A stretch of DNA of 64,000 nucleotides from Flavobacterium indicum GPTSA100-9 = DSM 17447 (GTDB lineage Bacteria > Bacteroidota > Bacteroidia > Flavobacteriales > Flavobacteriaceae). Every line of letters begins with the position of its first letter. The first letter of the stretch is position 1. Position numbers and translations under genes: made by a program. Positions 49,974-58,720 of the stretch are shown here, piece by piece. Under the pieces are notes generated by a model. That model did not search any database and was not told the DNA's origin. It worked only from the letters and a program-made list of their open reading frames with translations. The stretch covers positions 2,604,001 through 2,668,000 of the forward strand of contig NC_017025.1 in assembly GCF_000455605.1 (NCBI RefSeq), in the 5' to 3' direction.

Positions 49974-50504
49974 ATGGAAATATCAAACGCAACTCAAAAT
50001 ATTAATATCACGCCTGAATTAATGACTCGAATTAACGAGTTAATCAGTCATTATCCTGCTGATAAAAAGAAGTCTGCTTTAATACCTGTTTTACATGAGG
50101 TTCAAGATGCTCATGACAATTGGTTGAGTGTTGCTTTACAAAATAAAGTAGCTGAAATTTTAGAAATCCTTCCAATTGAAGTGTATGAAGTTGTTACCTT
50201 TTATACCATGTTCAACACTAAACCTGTTGCAAAATATATGTTTGAATTTTGCAGAACATCTTGTTGTGCTACTCGTGGTGTGGAAGATTTAATGGATTAT
50301 GCTTCAGAAAAACTTGGAGTAAAAGAGGGAGAAATAACTTCAGACGGATTATTTCAATTTGTTGGTGTGGAATGTTTAGGGGCTTGTGGATATGCACCTA
50401 TGCTTCAATTAGGCGATTTTTATCATGAAAAATTATCAAAAGATAAATTCGACCAATTGATTGAAGAATGTAAAGCTGGTAAAATAACCTTACACGATAA
50501 ATAA
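49974..50504 (+). CDS. nuoE: NADH-quinone oxidoreductase subunit E
   Basis: This 176-residue 24-kDa-type subunit binds the [2Fe-2S] cluster N1a through Cys in EFCRTSCC (two sites) and VECLGACGYAP. With NuoF and NuoG it makes the NADH-dehydrogenase module, so this complex I uses NADH rather than only ferredoxin. It lies 4 bases after nuoD. Confidence 0.96.
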   Translation: MEISNATQNINITPELMTRINELISHYPADKKKSALIPVLHEVQDAHDNWLSVALQNKVAEILEILPIEVYEVVTFYTMFNTKPVAKYMFEFCRTSCCATRGVEDLMDYASEKLGVKEGEITSDGLFQFVGVECLGACGYAPMLQLGDFYHEKLSKDKFDQLIEECKAGKITLHDK

Positions 50505-50508
50505 TACC

Positions 50509-51873
50509 ATGGGAAGAAAAATATTATTAGAAAAAATTAATATTCCGGGTATCAAAACCTATGAAGTTTACCGCCAAAATGGAGGTTATGCTTCAGTGGA
50601 AAAAGCATTTAAAATGACACCAGACGAAATCACAGAAGAAGTAAAAACTTCTGGATTAAGAGGTCGTGGTGGTGCCGGATTCCCAGTTGGAATGAAATGG
50701 AGTTTTATCGATAAAAAATCGGGAAAACCACGTCATTTAGTTTGCAATGCCGACGAATCTGAACCGGGAACTTTTAAAGACCGTTATTTAATGGAATACA
50801 TACCTCACTTATTAATAGAAGGTATGATTACATCAAGTTATGCTTTAGGCGCTAACTTATCATATATCTATATTAGAGGTGAATATATGTGGGTGTTTAA
50901 AACATTAGAAAGAGCTATTAAAGAAGCGTATGCAGCAGGATGGTTAGGAAAAAACATTCAAGGTTCTGGATATGATTTAGACTTACACGTGCATTGTGGT
51001 GCAGGTGCTTACATTTGTGGTGAAGAAACTGCTTTAATCGAATCTTTAGAAGGAAAAAGAGGAAATCCTAGAATTAAACCTCCCTTCCCAGCAGTTAGTG
51101 GTTTATGGCAAAATCCAACTGTAGTGAACAATGTTGAATCAATTGCAGCTGTGCCATGGATTGTAATGAATACTGGTGCTGAATATGCTAAAATTGGTAT
51201 TGAACGTTCAACGGGAACTAAATTAATTTCTGCTTCTGGTCATATTAAAAATCCTGGGGTATATGAAATTGAATTGGGCGTTTCTGTTGAAGAATTTATT
51301 AATTCTGACGAATATTGCGGTGGTATGATTGACGACCGACCTTTAAAGGCTTTAGTACCTGGAGGTTCGTCTGTGCCTATTTTACCTGCACATTTAATTT
51401 ATAAAACAGCTGCTGGAAATGATCGTTTAATGACGTACGAATCATTATCTGATGGTGGGTTTGCTACAGGATCTATGTTAGGTTCTGGCGGATTTATTGT
51501 CTATAATGACACTACTTGTATAGTTAGAAACACTTGGAATTTTTCAAGATTCTATCACCACGAAAGTTGTGGACAATGTACGCCATGTCGTGAAGGAACG
51601 GGTTGGTTAGAAAAAGTATTACATCGCATTGAGAACGGACACGGACGTGAAGAAGATATTGAGTTATTATTAAGTATTCAAAGTAAAATTGAAGGAAACA
51701 CCATTTGTCCATTAGGAGATGCTGCTTCTTGGCCTGTTGCTGCGGCAATTCGTCACTTCAGAGAAGAATTTGAATATCACATCCGATTCCCAGAAAAAAT
51801 AAAAAATAGAGATCACTTTGTGAATGAACCTTTTGAAAAGGTTCGCCACTTAGTAAGTAATCAAACAGTTTAA
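50509..51873 (+). CDS. nuoF: NADH-quinone oxidoreductase subunit F
   Basis: This 454-residue 51-kDa-type subunit binds NADH and FMN. GLRGRGGAGFPVGMKW (about 50-65) is the NADH loop, CNADESEPGTFKDR the FMN region, and ESCGQCTPCREG plus the later NTICPLGDA Cys hold the [4Fe-4S] cluster N3. Full family length. It is followed by a 77-base spacer with an inverted repeat, the longest gap inside the operon. Confidence 0.97.
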   Translation: MGRKILLEKINIPGIKTYEVYRQNGGYASVEKAFKMTPDEITEEVKTSGLRGRGGAGFPVGMKWSFIDKKSGKPRHLVCNADESEPGTFKDRYLMEYIPHLLIEGMITSSYALGANLSYIYIRGEYMWVFKTLERAIKEAYAAGWLGKNIQGSGYDLDLHVHCGAGAYICGEETALIESLEGKRGNPRIKPPFPAVSGLWQNPTVVNNVESIAAVPWIVMNTGAEYAKIGIERSTGTKLISASGHIKNPGVYEIELGVSVEEFINSDEYCGGMIDDRPLKALVPGGSSVPILPAHLIYKTAAGNDRLMTYESLSDGGFATGSMLGSGGFIVYNDTTCIVRNTWNFSRFYHHESCGQCTPCREGTGWLEKVLHRIENGHGREEDIELLLSIQSKIEGNTICPLGDAASWPVAAAIRHFREEFEYHIRFPEKIKNRDHFVNEPFEKVRHLVSNQTV

Positions 51874-51875
51874 TT

Positions 51876-51930
51876 AGTTTCAAGTTTCAGGTACCAAGTT
51901 TTAATAACTTGAAACTTAAAACCTGAAACT
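51876..51930. repeat. Inverted repeat between nuoF and nuoG
   Basis: AGTTTCAAGTT (51876-51886) pairs with AACTTGAAACT (51906-51916), and AGTTTCAGGT (51884-51893) with ACCTGAAACT (51921-51930). The arms overlap, so two alternative hairpins can form. It lies in a 77-base intra-operon spacer and lacks a T-tract, so it is not a classical terminator. Confidence 0.75.
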
Positions 51931-51950
51931 ATTCAAACAAAAAAATAACA

Positions 51951-52976
51951 ATGAAAGTAACCATAGACGGACAAAGCGTAGAAGTAGAACCAGGAACAAC
52001 TATCCTGCAAGCTGCTCGTATGATTGGTGGTGATTTAGTTCCACCAGCCATGTGTTATTATTCGAAATTAAAAGGTACTGGAGGTAAATGTCGTTGTTGC
52101 TTAGTTGAAGTAAGCAAGGGAAGTGAGGCAGATCCAAGACCCATGCCTAAACTTGTAGCTTCTTGTGTTACGGGATGTATGGATGGAATGGAAGTGAATA
52201 GTAAAAATTCTGACCGTGTAACAGAAGCAAGAAAAGCGGTTACGGAATTTTTATTAATCAACCACCCACTAGATTGTCCGGTATGTGACCAAGCAGGAGA
52301 ATGTCACTTACAAGATTTAAGCTTTGAACACGGAAAAGCAAAAACACGATTCATCGAAGAAAAAAGAACTTTTGAGCCTGAGAATATTGGTGATAAAATT
52401 CAGTTACACATGAACCGTTGTATTTTATGCCAACGTTGTGTACAAGTTGCTGAACAATTGACTGATAATAGAGTTCATGGTGTTTTAAACCGTGGAGACC
52501 ATGCACAAATTTCAACTTGTGTTTCAGCTGCAATTGATAATGAATTCTCTGGAAACATGATTGATGTTTGTCCAGTAGGTGCATTAACAGATAAAACATT
52601 CCGATTTAAATCGAGAGTTTGGTTCAACAAACCTTTTAATGCTCATAGAGAATGTACCACTCCAGGTTGTTGTGGTGAAGTAACCGTTTGGATGTTTGGA
52701 AACGAAATTCAACGTGTAACAGGAAGAAAAGACCAATACGGAGAAGTAGAAAACTTTATTTGTAATACTTGTCGTTACGATAAAAAAGAAGTTTCTGACT
52801 GGGTTATTGAAGGACCTAAAAAATTCGAAAAAGATTCTGTTATCAATCAAAATAATTATACAAGAAAATTAGATAAAGTAGTGATTAATACAGAAGCTCA
52901 AATCTTATTTGGTCGCGAAGAAGATCGCAAGAAGATTAGTATGACTGAGGTTCCATTTAAAAAAGAAGAAAACTAA
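51951..52976 (+). CDS. nuoG: NADH-quinone oxidoreductase subunit G, short form
   Basis: The 341-residue protein has a [2Fe-2S] ferredoxin domain (CYYSKLKGTGGKCRCCLVEV, about 35-54), then HPLDCPVCDQAGECHLQD, CILCQRCVQVAEQL and CTTPGCCGEVTVWMFGNE ... NFICNTCRYDKKEV, i.e. the cluster-binding part and the start of the molybdopterin-like fold. The roughly 400-residue C-terminal domain of E. coli-type NuoG is missing. Short NuoG is usual in flavobacteria, so this is not a truncation. Its TAA overlaps the nuoH ATG by one base. Confidence 0.93.
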   Translation: MKVTIDGQSVEVEPGTTILQAARMIGGDLVPPAMCYYSKLKGTGGKCRCCLVEVSKGSEADPRPMPKLVASCVTGCMDGMEVNSKNSDRVTEARKAVTEFLLINHPLDCPVCDQAGECHLQDLSFEHGKAKTRFIEEKRTFEPENIGDKIQLHMNRCILCQRCVQVAEQLTDNRVHGVLNRGDHAQISTCVSAAIDNEFSGNMIDVCPVGALTDKTFRFKSRVWFNKPFNAHRECTTPGCCGEVTVWMFGNEIQRVTGRKDQYGEVENFICNTCRYDKKEVSDWVIEGPKKFEKDSVINQNNYTRKLDKVVINTEAQILFGREEDRKKISMTEVPFKKEEN

Positions 52977-54007
52977 TGGAAGCAGCATTTATCATAGAAA
53001 AAAGTGTAATTATTATTACCGTATTTGCCTTAACTATGTTAATGGCAATGTATTCAACATGGGCTGAACGTAAAGTAGCTGCTTGGCTACAAGACCGTAT
53101 TGGACCAAACCGTGCAGGTTGGGCAGGTTTACTTCAACCTTTAGCCGATGGTGCCAAATTATTTACAAAAGAAGAATTTTTCCCAAATACGCCTAACCGT
53201 TTCCTATTTATATTAGGACCTGGAATTGCTATGAGTACAGCGTTAATTACAAGCGCTGTCATTCCGTGGGGAGATACAATTGAGGTATTTGGTCAGCGAG
53301 TATTATTACAAGCAACTGATATTGATGTATCCGTTTTATACATTTTTGGAGTATTATCTATTGGAGTATATGGTATCATGATTGGAGCTTGGGCATCAAA
53401 CAACAAATATTCTTTGATGTCAGCAGTTCGTGCTTCTTCTCAGATGATTTCGTATGAAGTTGCTATGGGATTATCCATGATTGCTATCTTAATGATGACT
53501 GGTTCTTTATCATTAAAAGAAATAACCGTTTATCAAGCGGAAAATGGCTGGAATATTTTATACCAACCCGTTGCATTCATCATATTCTTAATTTGTTCCT
53601 TTGCTGAAACCAATAGAACACCTTTCGATTTAGCAGAATGTGAATCGGAATTAATTGGTGGATACCATACAGAATATTCATCTATGAAAATGGGATTCTA
53701 TTTATTTGCTGAATATGCAAATATGTTTATTTCTTCGACAATCTTAGCAATTGTTTTCTTAGGAGGATACCACTTCCCGGGAATGGCTTGGGTTACAGAA
53801 AACTGGGGAATGAACACAGCAGCATTACTTGGGTTTTTATCTTTATTTATGAAATTGTGCTTCTTCATCTTCTTTTACATGTGGGTAAGATGGACAATAC
53901 CAAGATTTAGATACGATCAATTAATGCATTTAGGTTGGAAAATATTAATTCCATTAGCTGTAGTTAACATCATTGTAACTGGAGTTGTAATGGTATTATT
54001 TAAATAA
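52976..54007 (+). CDS. nuoH: NADH-quinone oxidoreductase subunit H
   Basis: This 343-residue membrane subunit forms the quinone chamber entrance. Signatures are ERKVAAWLQDRIGPNRAGWAGLLQPLADGAKLFTKEEFFP (about 28-66) and FAETNRTPFDLAECESELIGGYHTEYSSM (about 209-237), rich in the acidic residues that couple quinone reduction to proton pumping. It overlaps nuoG by one base (TAATG). Confidence 0.97.
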   Translation: MEAAFIIEKSVIIITVFALTMLMAMYSTWAERKVAAWLQDRIGPNRAGWAGLLQPLADGAKLFTKEEFFPNTPNRFLFILGPGIAMSTALITSAVIPWGDTIEVFGQRVLLQATDIDVSVLYIFGVLSIGVYGIMIGAWASNNKYSLMSAVRASSQMISYEVAMGLSMIAILMMTGSLSLKEITVYQAENGWNILYQPVAFIIFLICSFAETNRTPFDLAECESELIGGYHTEYSSMKMGFYLFAEYANMFISSTILAIVFLGGYHFPGMAWVTENWGMNTAALLGFLSLFMKLCFFIFFYMWVRWTIPRFRYDQLMHLGWKILIPLAVVNIIVTGVVMVLFK

Positions 54008-54016
54008 TTCGTGATT

Positions 54017-54562
54017 ATGTCAGTAGAACAAATATCATTATCAGGAAGAAAAAAAGTGGTTTCTAACAAAGAAATGACTTGGTTAGAGAAAATTTATCTT
54101 TGGACTATCATCAAAGGTTTATTTACTACTCTAAAACACTTATTCAGAAGAAAAGTAACCATTAAATTCCCAGAACAAGTAAGAGAATTTAGTCCGGTAT
54201 ATAGAGGTCAACACATGCTAATGCGCGATGAAGAAGGAAGAGAAAGATGTACAGCTTGTGGTTTGTGTGCTTTATCTTGTCCTGCCGAAGCAATTACAAT
54301 GAAAGCAGCAGAGCGCAAACCAGAAGAAAAGCATTTATACCGTGAAGAAAAATATGCTGAAATCTATGAAATCAACATGTTGCGTTGTATTTTCTGTGGT
54401 TTGTGTGAAGAAGCTTGTCCTAAACAAGCCATTTACTTAACTAAATCTAGAAAATTCGCTAACGCTGATTATGATAGAGAAGATTTCATTTTTGGAAAAG
54501 ATAAGTTAGTAATGCCTTTAGAAATGGCTAAAATGAATACACAATCTAATACTTTGAATTAA
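54017..54562 (+). CDS. nuoI: NADH-quinone oxidoreductase subunit I
   Basis: This 181-residue subunit has two [4Fe-4S] ferredoxin motifs, CTACGLCALSCP and CIFCGLCEEACP, holding clusters N6a and N6b, and the N-terminal YRGQHMLMRDEEGRERC lead. ATG 54017 is chosen; a GTG two codons upstream (54011) is possible. It is 2 bases before nuoJ. Confidence 0.95.
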   Translation: MSVEQISLSGRKKVVSNKEMTWLEKIYLWTIIKGLFTTLKHLFRRKVTIKFPEQVREFSPVYRGQHMLMRDEEGRERCTACGLCALSCPAEAITMKAAERKPEEKHLYREEKYAEIYEINMLRCIFCGLCEEACPKQAIYLTKSRKFANADYDREDFIFGKDKLVMPLEMAKMNTQSNTLN

Positions 54563-54564
54563 TT

Positions 54565-55068
54565 ATGTTAGAGATTATATTTTACATTTTATCAGCCATT
54601 ACATTAGGAACAGCTTTCCTAACTGTTTTTAGTAAAAACCCAATTCACAGTGCTATATACCTAGTAGTGTGTTTCTTTTCATTAGCCGGACATTACGTGT
54701 TATTCAATGCGCAATTTTTAGCTATTGTACACGTAATTGTATATGCTGGTGCCATCATGGTATTATTATTATTTACTTTGATGTTAATGAACTTAAACAA
54801 AGAAGACGAAGTTTCAAAACCTAAATGGGTTTCTTTTGCCGCTTTAATCTCTGCATGTATTTTAGGTGTTGTATTAATTGCAGCATTAAAATCAGCGCAA
54901 CCTGAGGTTATGGATTATGCCAATACAGGTGAAGATTTTCAATCGATAAAAGTTTTAGGTAAGGTATTATTAAATGAATACCAAGTGCCCTTTGAATTTG
55001 CTTCAGTTTTGTTATTAGTTTCCATGATTGGTGCAGTATTAATTTCTAAAAAAGAAGAAAAAATATAA
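54565..55068 (+). CDS. nuoJ: NADH-quinone oxidoreductase subunit J
   Basis: This 167-residue membrane subunit has five helices. NPIHSAIYLVVCFFSLAGHYVLFNAQFLAIVHVIVYAGAIMVLLLFTLMLMNL contains the conserved pi-bulge helix with YAGAIMVL. It ends in VSMIGAVLISKKEE and is 2 bases before nuoK. Confidence 0.95.
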   Translation: MLEIIFYILSAITLGTAFLTVFSKNPIHSAIYLVVCFFSLAGHYVLFNAQFLAIVHVIVYAGAIMVLLLFTLMLMNLNKEDEVSKPKWVSFAALISACILGVVLIAALKSAQPEVMDYANTGEDFQSIKVLGKVLLNEYQVPFEFASVLLLVSMIGAVLISKKEEKI

Positions 55069-55070
55069 CT

Positions 55071-55388
55071 ATGAACGTATTACAAGAAATTGGTATCCAA
55101 AATTATATCATTTTAGCTGCTTTGCTATTTTGTATTGGTGCCTTCGGAATATTATATAGACGTAATGCCATCATCATGTTCATGTCTATAGAAATCATGT
55201 TAAATGCTGTTAACTTATTACTAGTTGCATTTTCTTCTTATCACCAAGATGCTTCTGGACAAGTTTTCGTGTTCTTTACGATGGCTGTTGCAGCAGCTGA
55301 AGTTGCTGTTGGTTTAGCAATTTTAGTTTCCATCTTTAGAAACATTGGTAATATTGATATTGATAATTTAAAAAATTTAAAAGGATAA
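55071..55388 (+). CDS. nuoK: NADH-quinone oxidoreductase subunit K
   Basis: This 105-residue, three-helix subunit has the two conserved membrane glutamates in MSIEIMLNAVNLLLVAFS and AAAEVAVGLAILVSIFR, which take part in the proton path. Normal length. It is 7 bases before nuoL. Confidence 0.96.
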   Translation: MNVLQEIGIQNYIILAALLFCIGAFGILYRRNAIIMFMSIEIMLNAVNLLLVAFSSYHQDASGQVFVFFTMAVAAAEVAVGLAILVSIFRNIGNIDIDNLKNLKG

Positions 55389-55395
55389 GCGCCTG

Positions 55396-57270
55396 ATGGA
55401 TACAACTATTTTACTTTTATTATTTGCCCCGTTAGTTGGTTTTTTAATCAACACTTTTTTCGGTAAAACATTAGGTAAAACTGGCTCAGGTATTGTTGGT
55501 ACATTGGCTGTTGTTTTATCTTTTTTATGTACACTTTGCTTATTTTCTCAAATTAATGCAGGTGATACGCTTCCTAAATTTCATTTAGCTGATTGGTTTA
55601 CCTTAGGTAAAATCAACGTGAATTTTGATTTCTTATTTGATCAATTATCTGTTTTATGGTTATTATTTGTAACAGGTATTGGATCATTAATCCATTTATA
55701 TTCTATTAGCTATATGCACGACGATGAAAACATGCATAAATTCTTTTCATATTTGAACTTATTCGTTTTCTTCATGATTGTGTTAGTAGCTGGAAGTAAC
55801 TTATTAATCATGTTTATTGGTTGGGAAGGTGTTGGACTATGTTCTTATTTATTAATCGGATTCTGGTACAAAAACCAAGATTATAATGATGCTGCTAAAA
55901 AAGCATTCATTATGAACCGCATTGGTGATTTAGGTTTCTTAATCGGAATTTTTGTTTTAGGTTTTTACTTAAACACTTTAGATTTCATGGAAATAAAGGC
56001 AGCTTTAGGTAAAAACATAATTACTCCTGCTCTACTATCAGTTGCCGCTTTATGTTTATTTATTGGTGCCACAGGTAAATCTGCTCAATTACCATTATAT
56101 ACTTGGTTACCTGATGCGATGGCTGGACCTACACCAGTTTCGGCTTTAATTCACGCAGCTACTATGGTTACAGCCGGTATTTTCATGATTACGCGTTTGA
56201 ATTTCTTATTTGAATTAACCCCTGACGTAAAATCGGTAATTGCCATTGTTGGAGTCATAACTGCTTTAGTTGCTGCTGCTATTGGTTTAGTTCAAAACGA
56301 TATTAAAAAAGTATTAGCTTATTCTACTGTATCACAGTTAGGATTAATGTTTTTAGCCTTAGGATTAGGTGCTTATGAAGTTGCTGTTTTCCACGTAATT
56401 ACACACGCTTTCTTTAAAGCTTGTTTATTCTTAGGTTCGGGATCTGTTATTCACGCATTACATGGCGAACAAGATATGAGAAACATGGGTGGATTACGTA
56501 AGGCGATGCCAATAACTTTTGCTACTATGTTAGTATCAACATTAGCAATTGCCGGTATATTCCCATTTGCTGGTTTCTGGTCTAAAGATGAAATCTTAAT
56601 GGCGGCATTCCATCACAATACTATTTTATGGGTATTAGGCTCTATAGCATCAATTATGACGGCTTTCTACATGTTCCGATTATTATATTTAACATTCTTT
56701 GGTGAATTTAGAGGAACAGAAGATCAAAAACATCATTTACATGAAAGTCCAGCTTTAATTACTATTCCTTTAGTAATATTAGGAGCATTAGCTACTATAG
56801 GTGGTGCTATAAACTTACCAGGAAGCAATTGGTTAAGTCATTACTTAGCTCCATTATTTAAAGCACATGAAGCACATCATTTAGATGGAACTGCTTATAT
56901 GTTGATGGGTATTGCAACTGTTGGTGCTTTAATTGGTATTGCTATTGCTTACAATATGTATATTTCTAAAAAACAAGTTCCTGAAGCAGATGAAAATGTA
57001 CAGGGTTTACACAAAGTATTGGCTAATAAATTTTATCTAGATGAAATTTATATGGCTATAATTGTGCAACCTATTTATGCAGCATCAAGCTTCTTTAAAA
57101 AATATACAGAAAAATTCGTTTCAAAATTAGTATTCGGATTTGGAGATATAACATATGCTTTATCTTTACAAGGTAAAAGAATACAAAACGGAAACATCGG
57201 TATTTATCTATTTGCTTTTATATTAGGTATCTGCGGATTTTTATTTTATTTATTTGTAAATCGTCAATAA
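55396..57270 (+). CDS. nuoL: NADH-quinone oxidoreductase subunit L
   Basis: This 624-residue antiporter-like subunit carries the long lateral helix at its C-terminus. FIGWEGVGLCSYLLIGFWY holds the conserved Glu of the pump, YTWLPDAMAGPTPVSALIHAATMVTAGIFM the Lys/His path, and FFKACLFLGSGSVIHALHGEQDMRNMGGL the later His region. It is the most distal proton channel of complex I. It is 6 bases before nuoM. Confidence 0.97.
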   Translation: MDTTILLLLFAPLVGFLINTFFGKTLGKTGSGIVGTLAVVLSFLCTLCLFSQINAGDTLPKFHLADWFTLGKINVNFDFLFDQLSVLWLLFVTGIGSLIHLYSISYMHDDENMHKFFSYLNLFVFFMIVLVAGSNLLIMFIGWEGVGLCSYLLIGFWYKNQDYNDAAKKAFIMNRIGDLGFLIGIFVLGFYLNTLDFMEIKAALGKNIITPALLSVAALCLFIGATGKSAQLPLYTWLPDAMAGPTPVSALIHAATMVTAGIFMITRLNFLFELTPDVKSVIAIVGVITALVAAAIGLVQNDIKKVLAYSTVSQLGLMFLALGLGAYEVAVFHVITHAFFKACLFLGSGSVIHALHGEQDMRNMGGLRKAMPITFATMLVSTLAIAGIFPFAGFWSKDEILMAAFHHNTILWVLGSIASIMTAFYMFRLLYLTFFGEFRGTEDQKHHLHESPALITIPLVILGALATIGGAINLPGSNWLSHYLAPLFKAHEAHHLDGTAYMLMGIATVGALIGIAIAYNMYISKKQVPEADENVQGLHKVLANKFYLDEIYMAIIVQPIYAASSFFKKYTEKFVSKLVFGFGDITYALSLQGKRIQNGNIGIYLFAFILGICGFLFYLFVNRQ

Positions 57271-57276
57271 TTAGAA

Positions 57277-58707
57277 ATGAATATAGGGATTATATTAACG
57301 GTTTTATTAGTAGGTGCAATTGTAACTTACTTTTCAGGAAACAAGTTAGCCTCTAAATTAGCTCTACTAACAAGTATTGCTGCTTTTGGATTATCTGTAA
57401 TGGCTCTAAATGGATATTTAGCAGGTGAAAATTGGAATGTAGATTTACCATGGTTAACAAAACCAGCAATCAATTTTGCTTTACATGTTGATGGTTTATC
57501 AATGGCTATGTTATTATTAACTACAGGATTGTTGCCTTTAATTATTGCATCAGGATTTGTGACAAAATTTGAGGACGAAAAGGCTATTTACAGTCTAATA
57601 TTAGTGATGGGAGCTGCAATGGCAGGTACATTTTTAGCTGCAGATGGTTTTGTATATTATATATTTTGGGAAATTGCTTTAATTCCAATTTATTTCATTG
57701 CATTAAGATGGGGTAATGGCGATAAAGAAGAACGAAGAAAAACAATTTTGAAATTCTTCATCTATACTTTTGCAGGTTCTTTATTCATGTTATTGGCTTT
57801 CATTTATTTATACACGAAAGGTGGAAGTTTTGCAATAGATAAATTATATACCTTAAAATTAACTAGCACTGAACAAACTTATATTTTCTTGGCATTCTTT
57901 TTAGCTTATGCTATTAAAATTCCAATTGTTCCTTTCCATTCATGGCAGGCAAACACCTATAGCAAAGCGCCATCTATTGGTACTATGTTATTATCAGGAA
58001 TTATGTTAAAAATGGGATTATACAGTGTAATAAGATGGCAATTACCATTATCTGATGAGGCTGCTAAAGCACATATTCCTATTATTGTTACTTTGTCTAT
58101 CATAGGAGTGATTTATGGAGCTATTTTAACTTTAAAACAAAAGAATATCAAAAAAGTGTTGGCGTATTCTTCCCTATCACACGTGGGTTTGATTGCCGCT
58201 GGTTTGTATTCTTTAACCTATGAAGGATTTCAAGGTGCTGTTTTACAAATGTTATCTCACGGAATAGTTATCGTTGGATTATTCTACATTGTAGAAATTA
58301 TCTATTCTAGGTATCAAACATACAATATCAATGAAATGGGCGGAATTAGAATTCAAGCAACGCGTTTTGCTTCATTATTCTTAATTGTATTATTAGCCTC
58401 TGTAGCCTTACCTACAACATTTAATTTCATCGGTGAATTCAATTTATTATACAGCCTATTCAAAGTAAATATTTGGTATGCTATAATAGCAGGAACTACC
58501 ATTATTTTAGGAGCATTTTATATGTTACGTATGTTCCAAAAAAGTATGTTAGGTGAAAGCACAAAACCTTTTCAGGATCTATCAATTTCTGAAAGTATTG
58601 TATTAATCGTAATTGTAGGAGTAACAATCTTCTTTGGTTTGTTTCCTCAACCAATTATCGATTTAATTGAACCAAGTTTACAATCAATTTTAAATCAAAT
58701 TAACTAA
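57277..58707 (+). CDS. nuoM: NADH-quinone oxidoreductase subunit M
   Basis: This 476-residue antiporter-like subunit has FWEIALIPIYFIALRWG with the pump Glu, KIPIVPFHSWQANTYSKAPSIGTMLLSGIMLKMGLYS and KKVLAYSSLSHVGLIAAG. Fourteen hydrophobic segments are expected. It lies between nuoL and nuoN in standard order. Confidence 0.97.
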   Translation: MNIGIILTVLLVGAIVTYFSGNKLASKLALLTSIAAFGLSVMALNGYLAGENWNVDLPWLTKPAINFALHVDGLSMAMLLLTTGLLPLIIASGFVTKFEDEKAIYSLILVMGAAMAGTFLAADGFVYYIFWEIALIPIYFIALRWGNGDKEERRKTILKFFIYTFAGSLFMLLAFIYLYTKGGSFAIDKLYTLKLTSTEQTYIFLAFFLAYAIKIPIVPFHSWQANTYSKAPSIGTMLLSGIMLKMGLYSVIRWQLPLSDEAAKAHIPIIVTLSIIGVIYGAILTLKQKNIKKVLAYSSLSHVGLIAAGLYSLTYEGFQGAVLQMLSHGIVIVGLFYIVEIIYSRYQTYNINEMGGIRIQATRFASLFLIVLLASVALPTTFNFIGEFNLLYSLFKVNIWYAIIAGTTIILGAFYMLRMFQKSMLGESTKPFQDLSISESIVLIVIVGVTIFFGLFPQPIIDLIEPSLQSILNQIN

Positions 58708-58720
58708 GAAGCCTTAAGAA

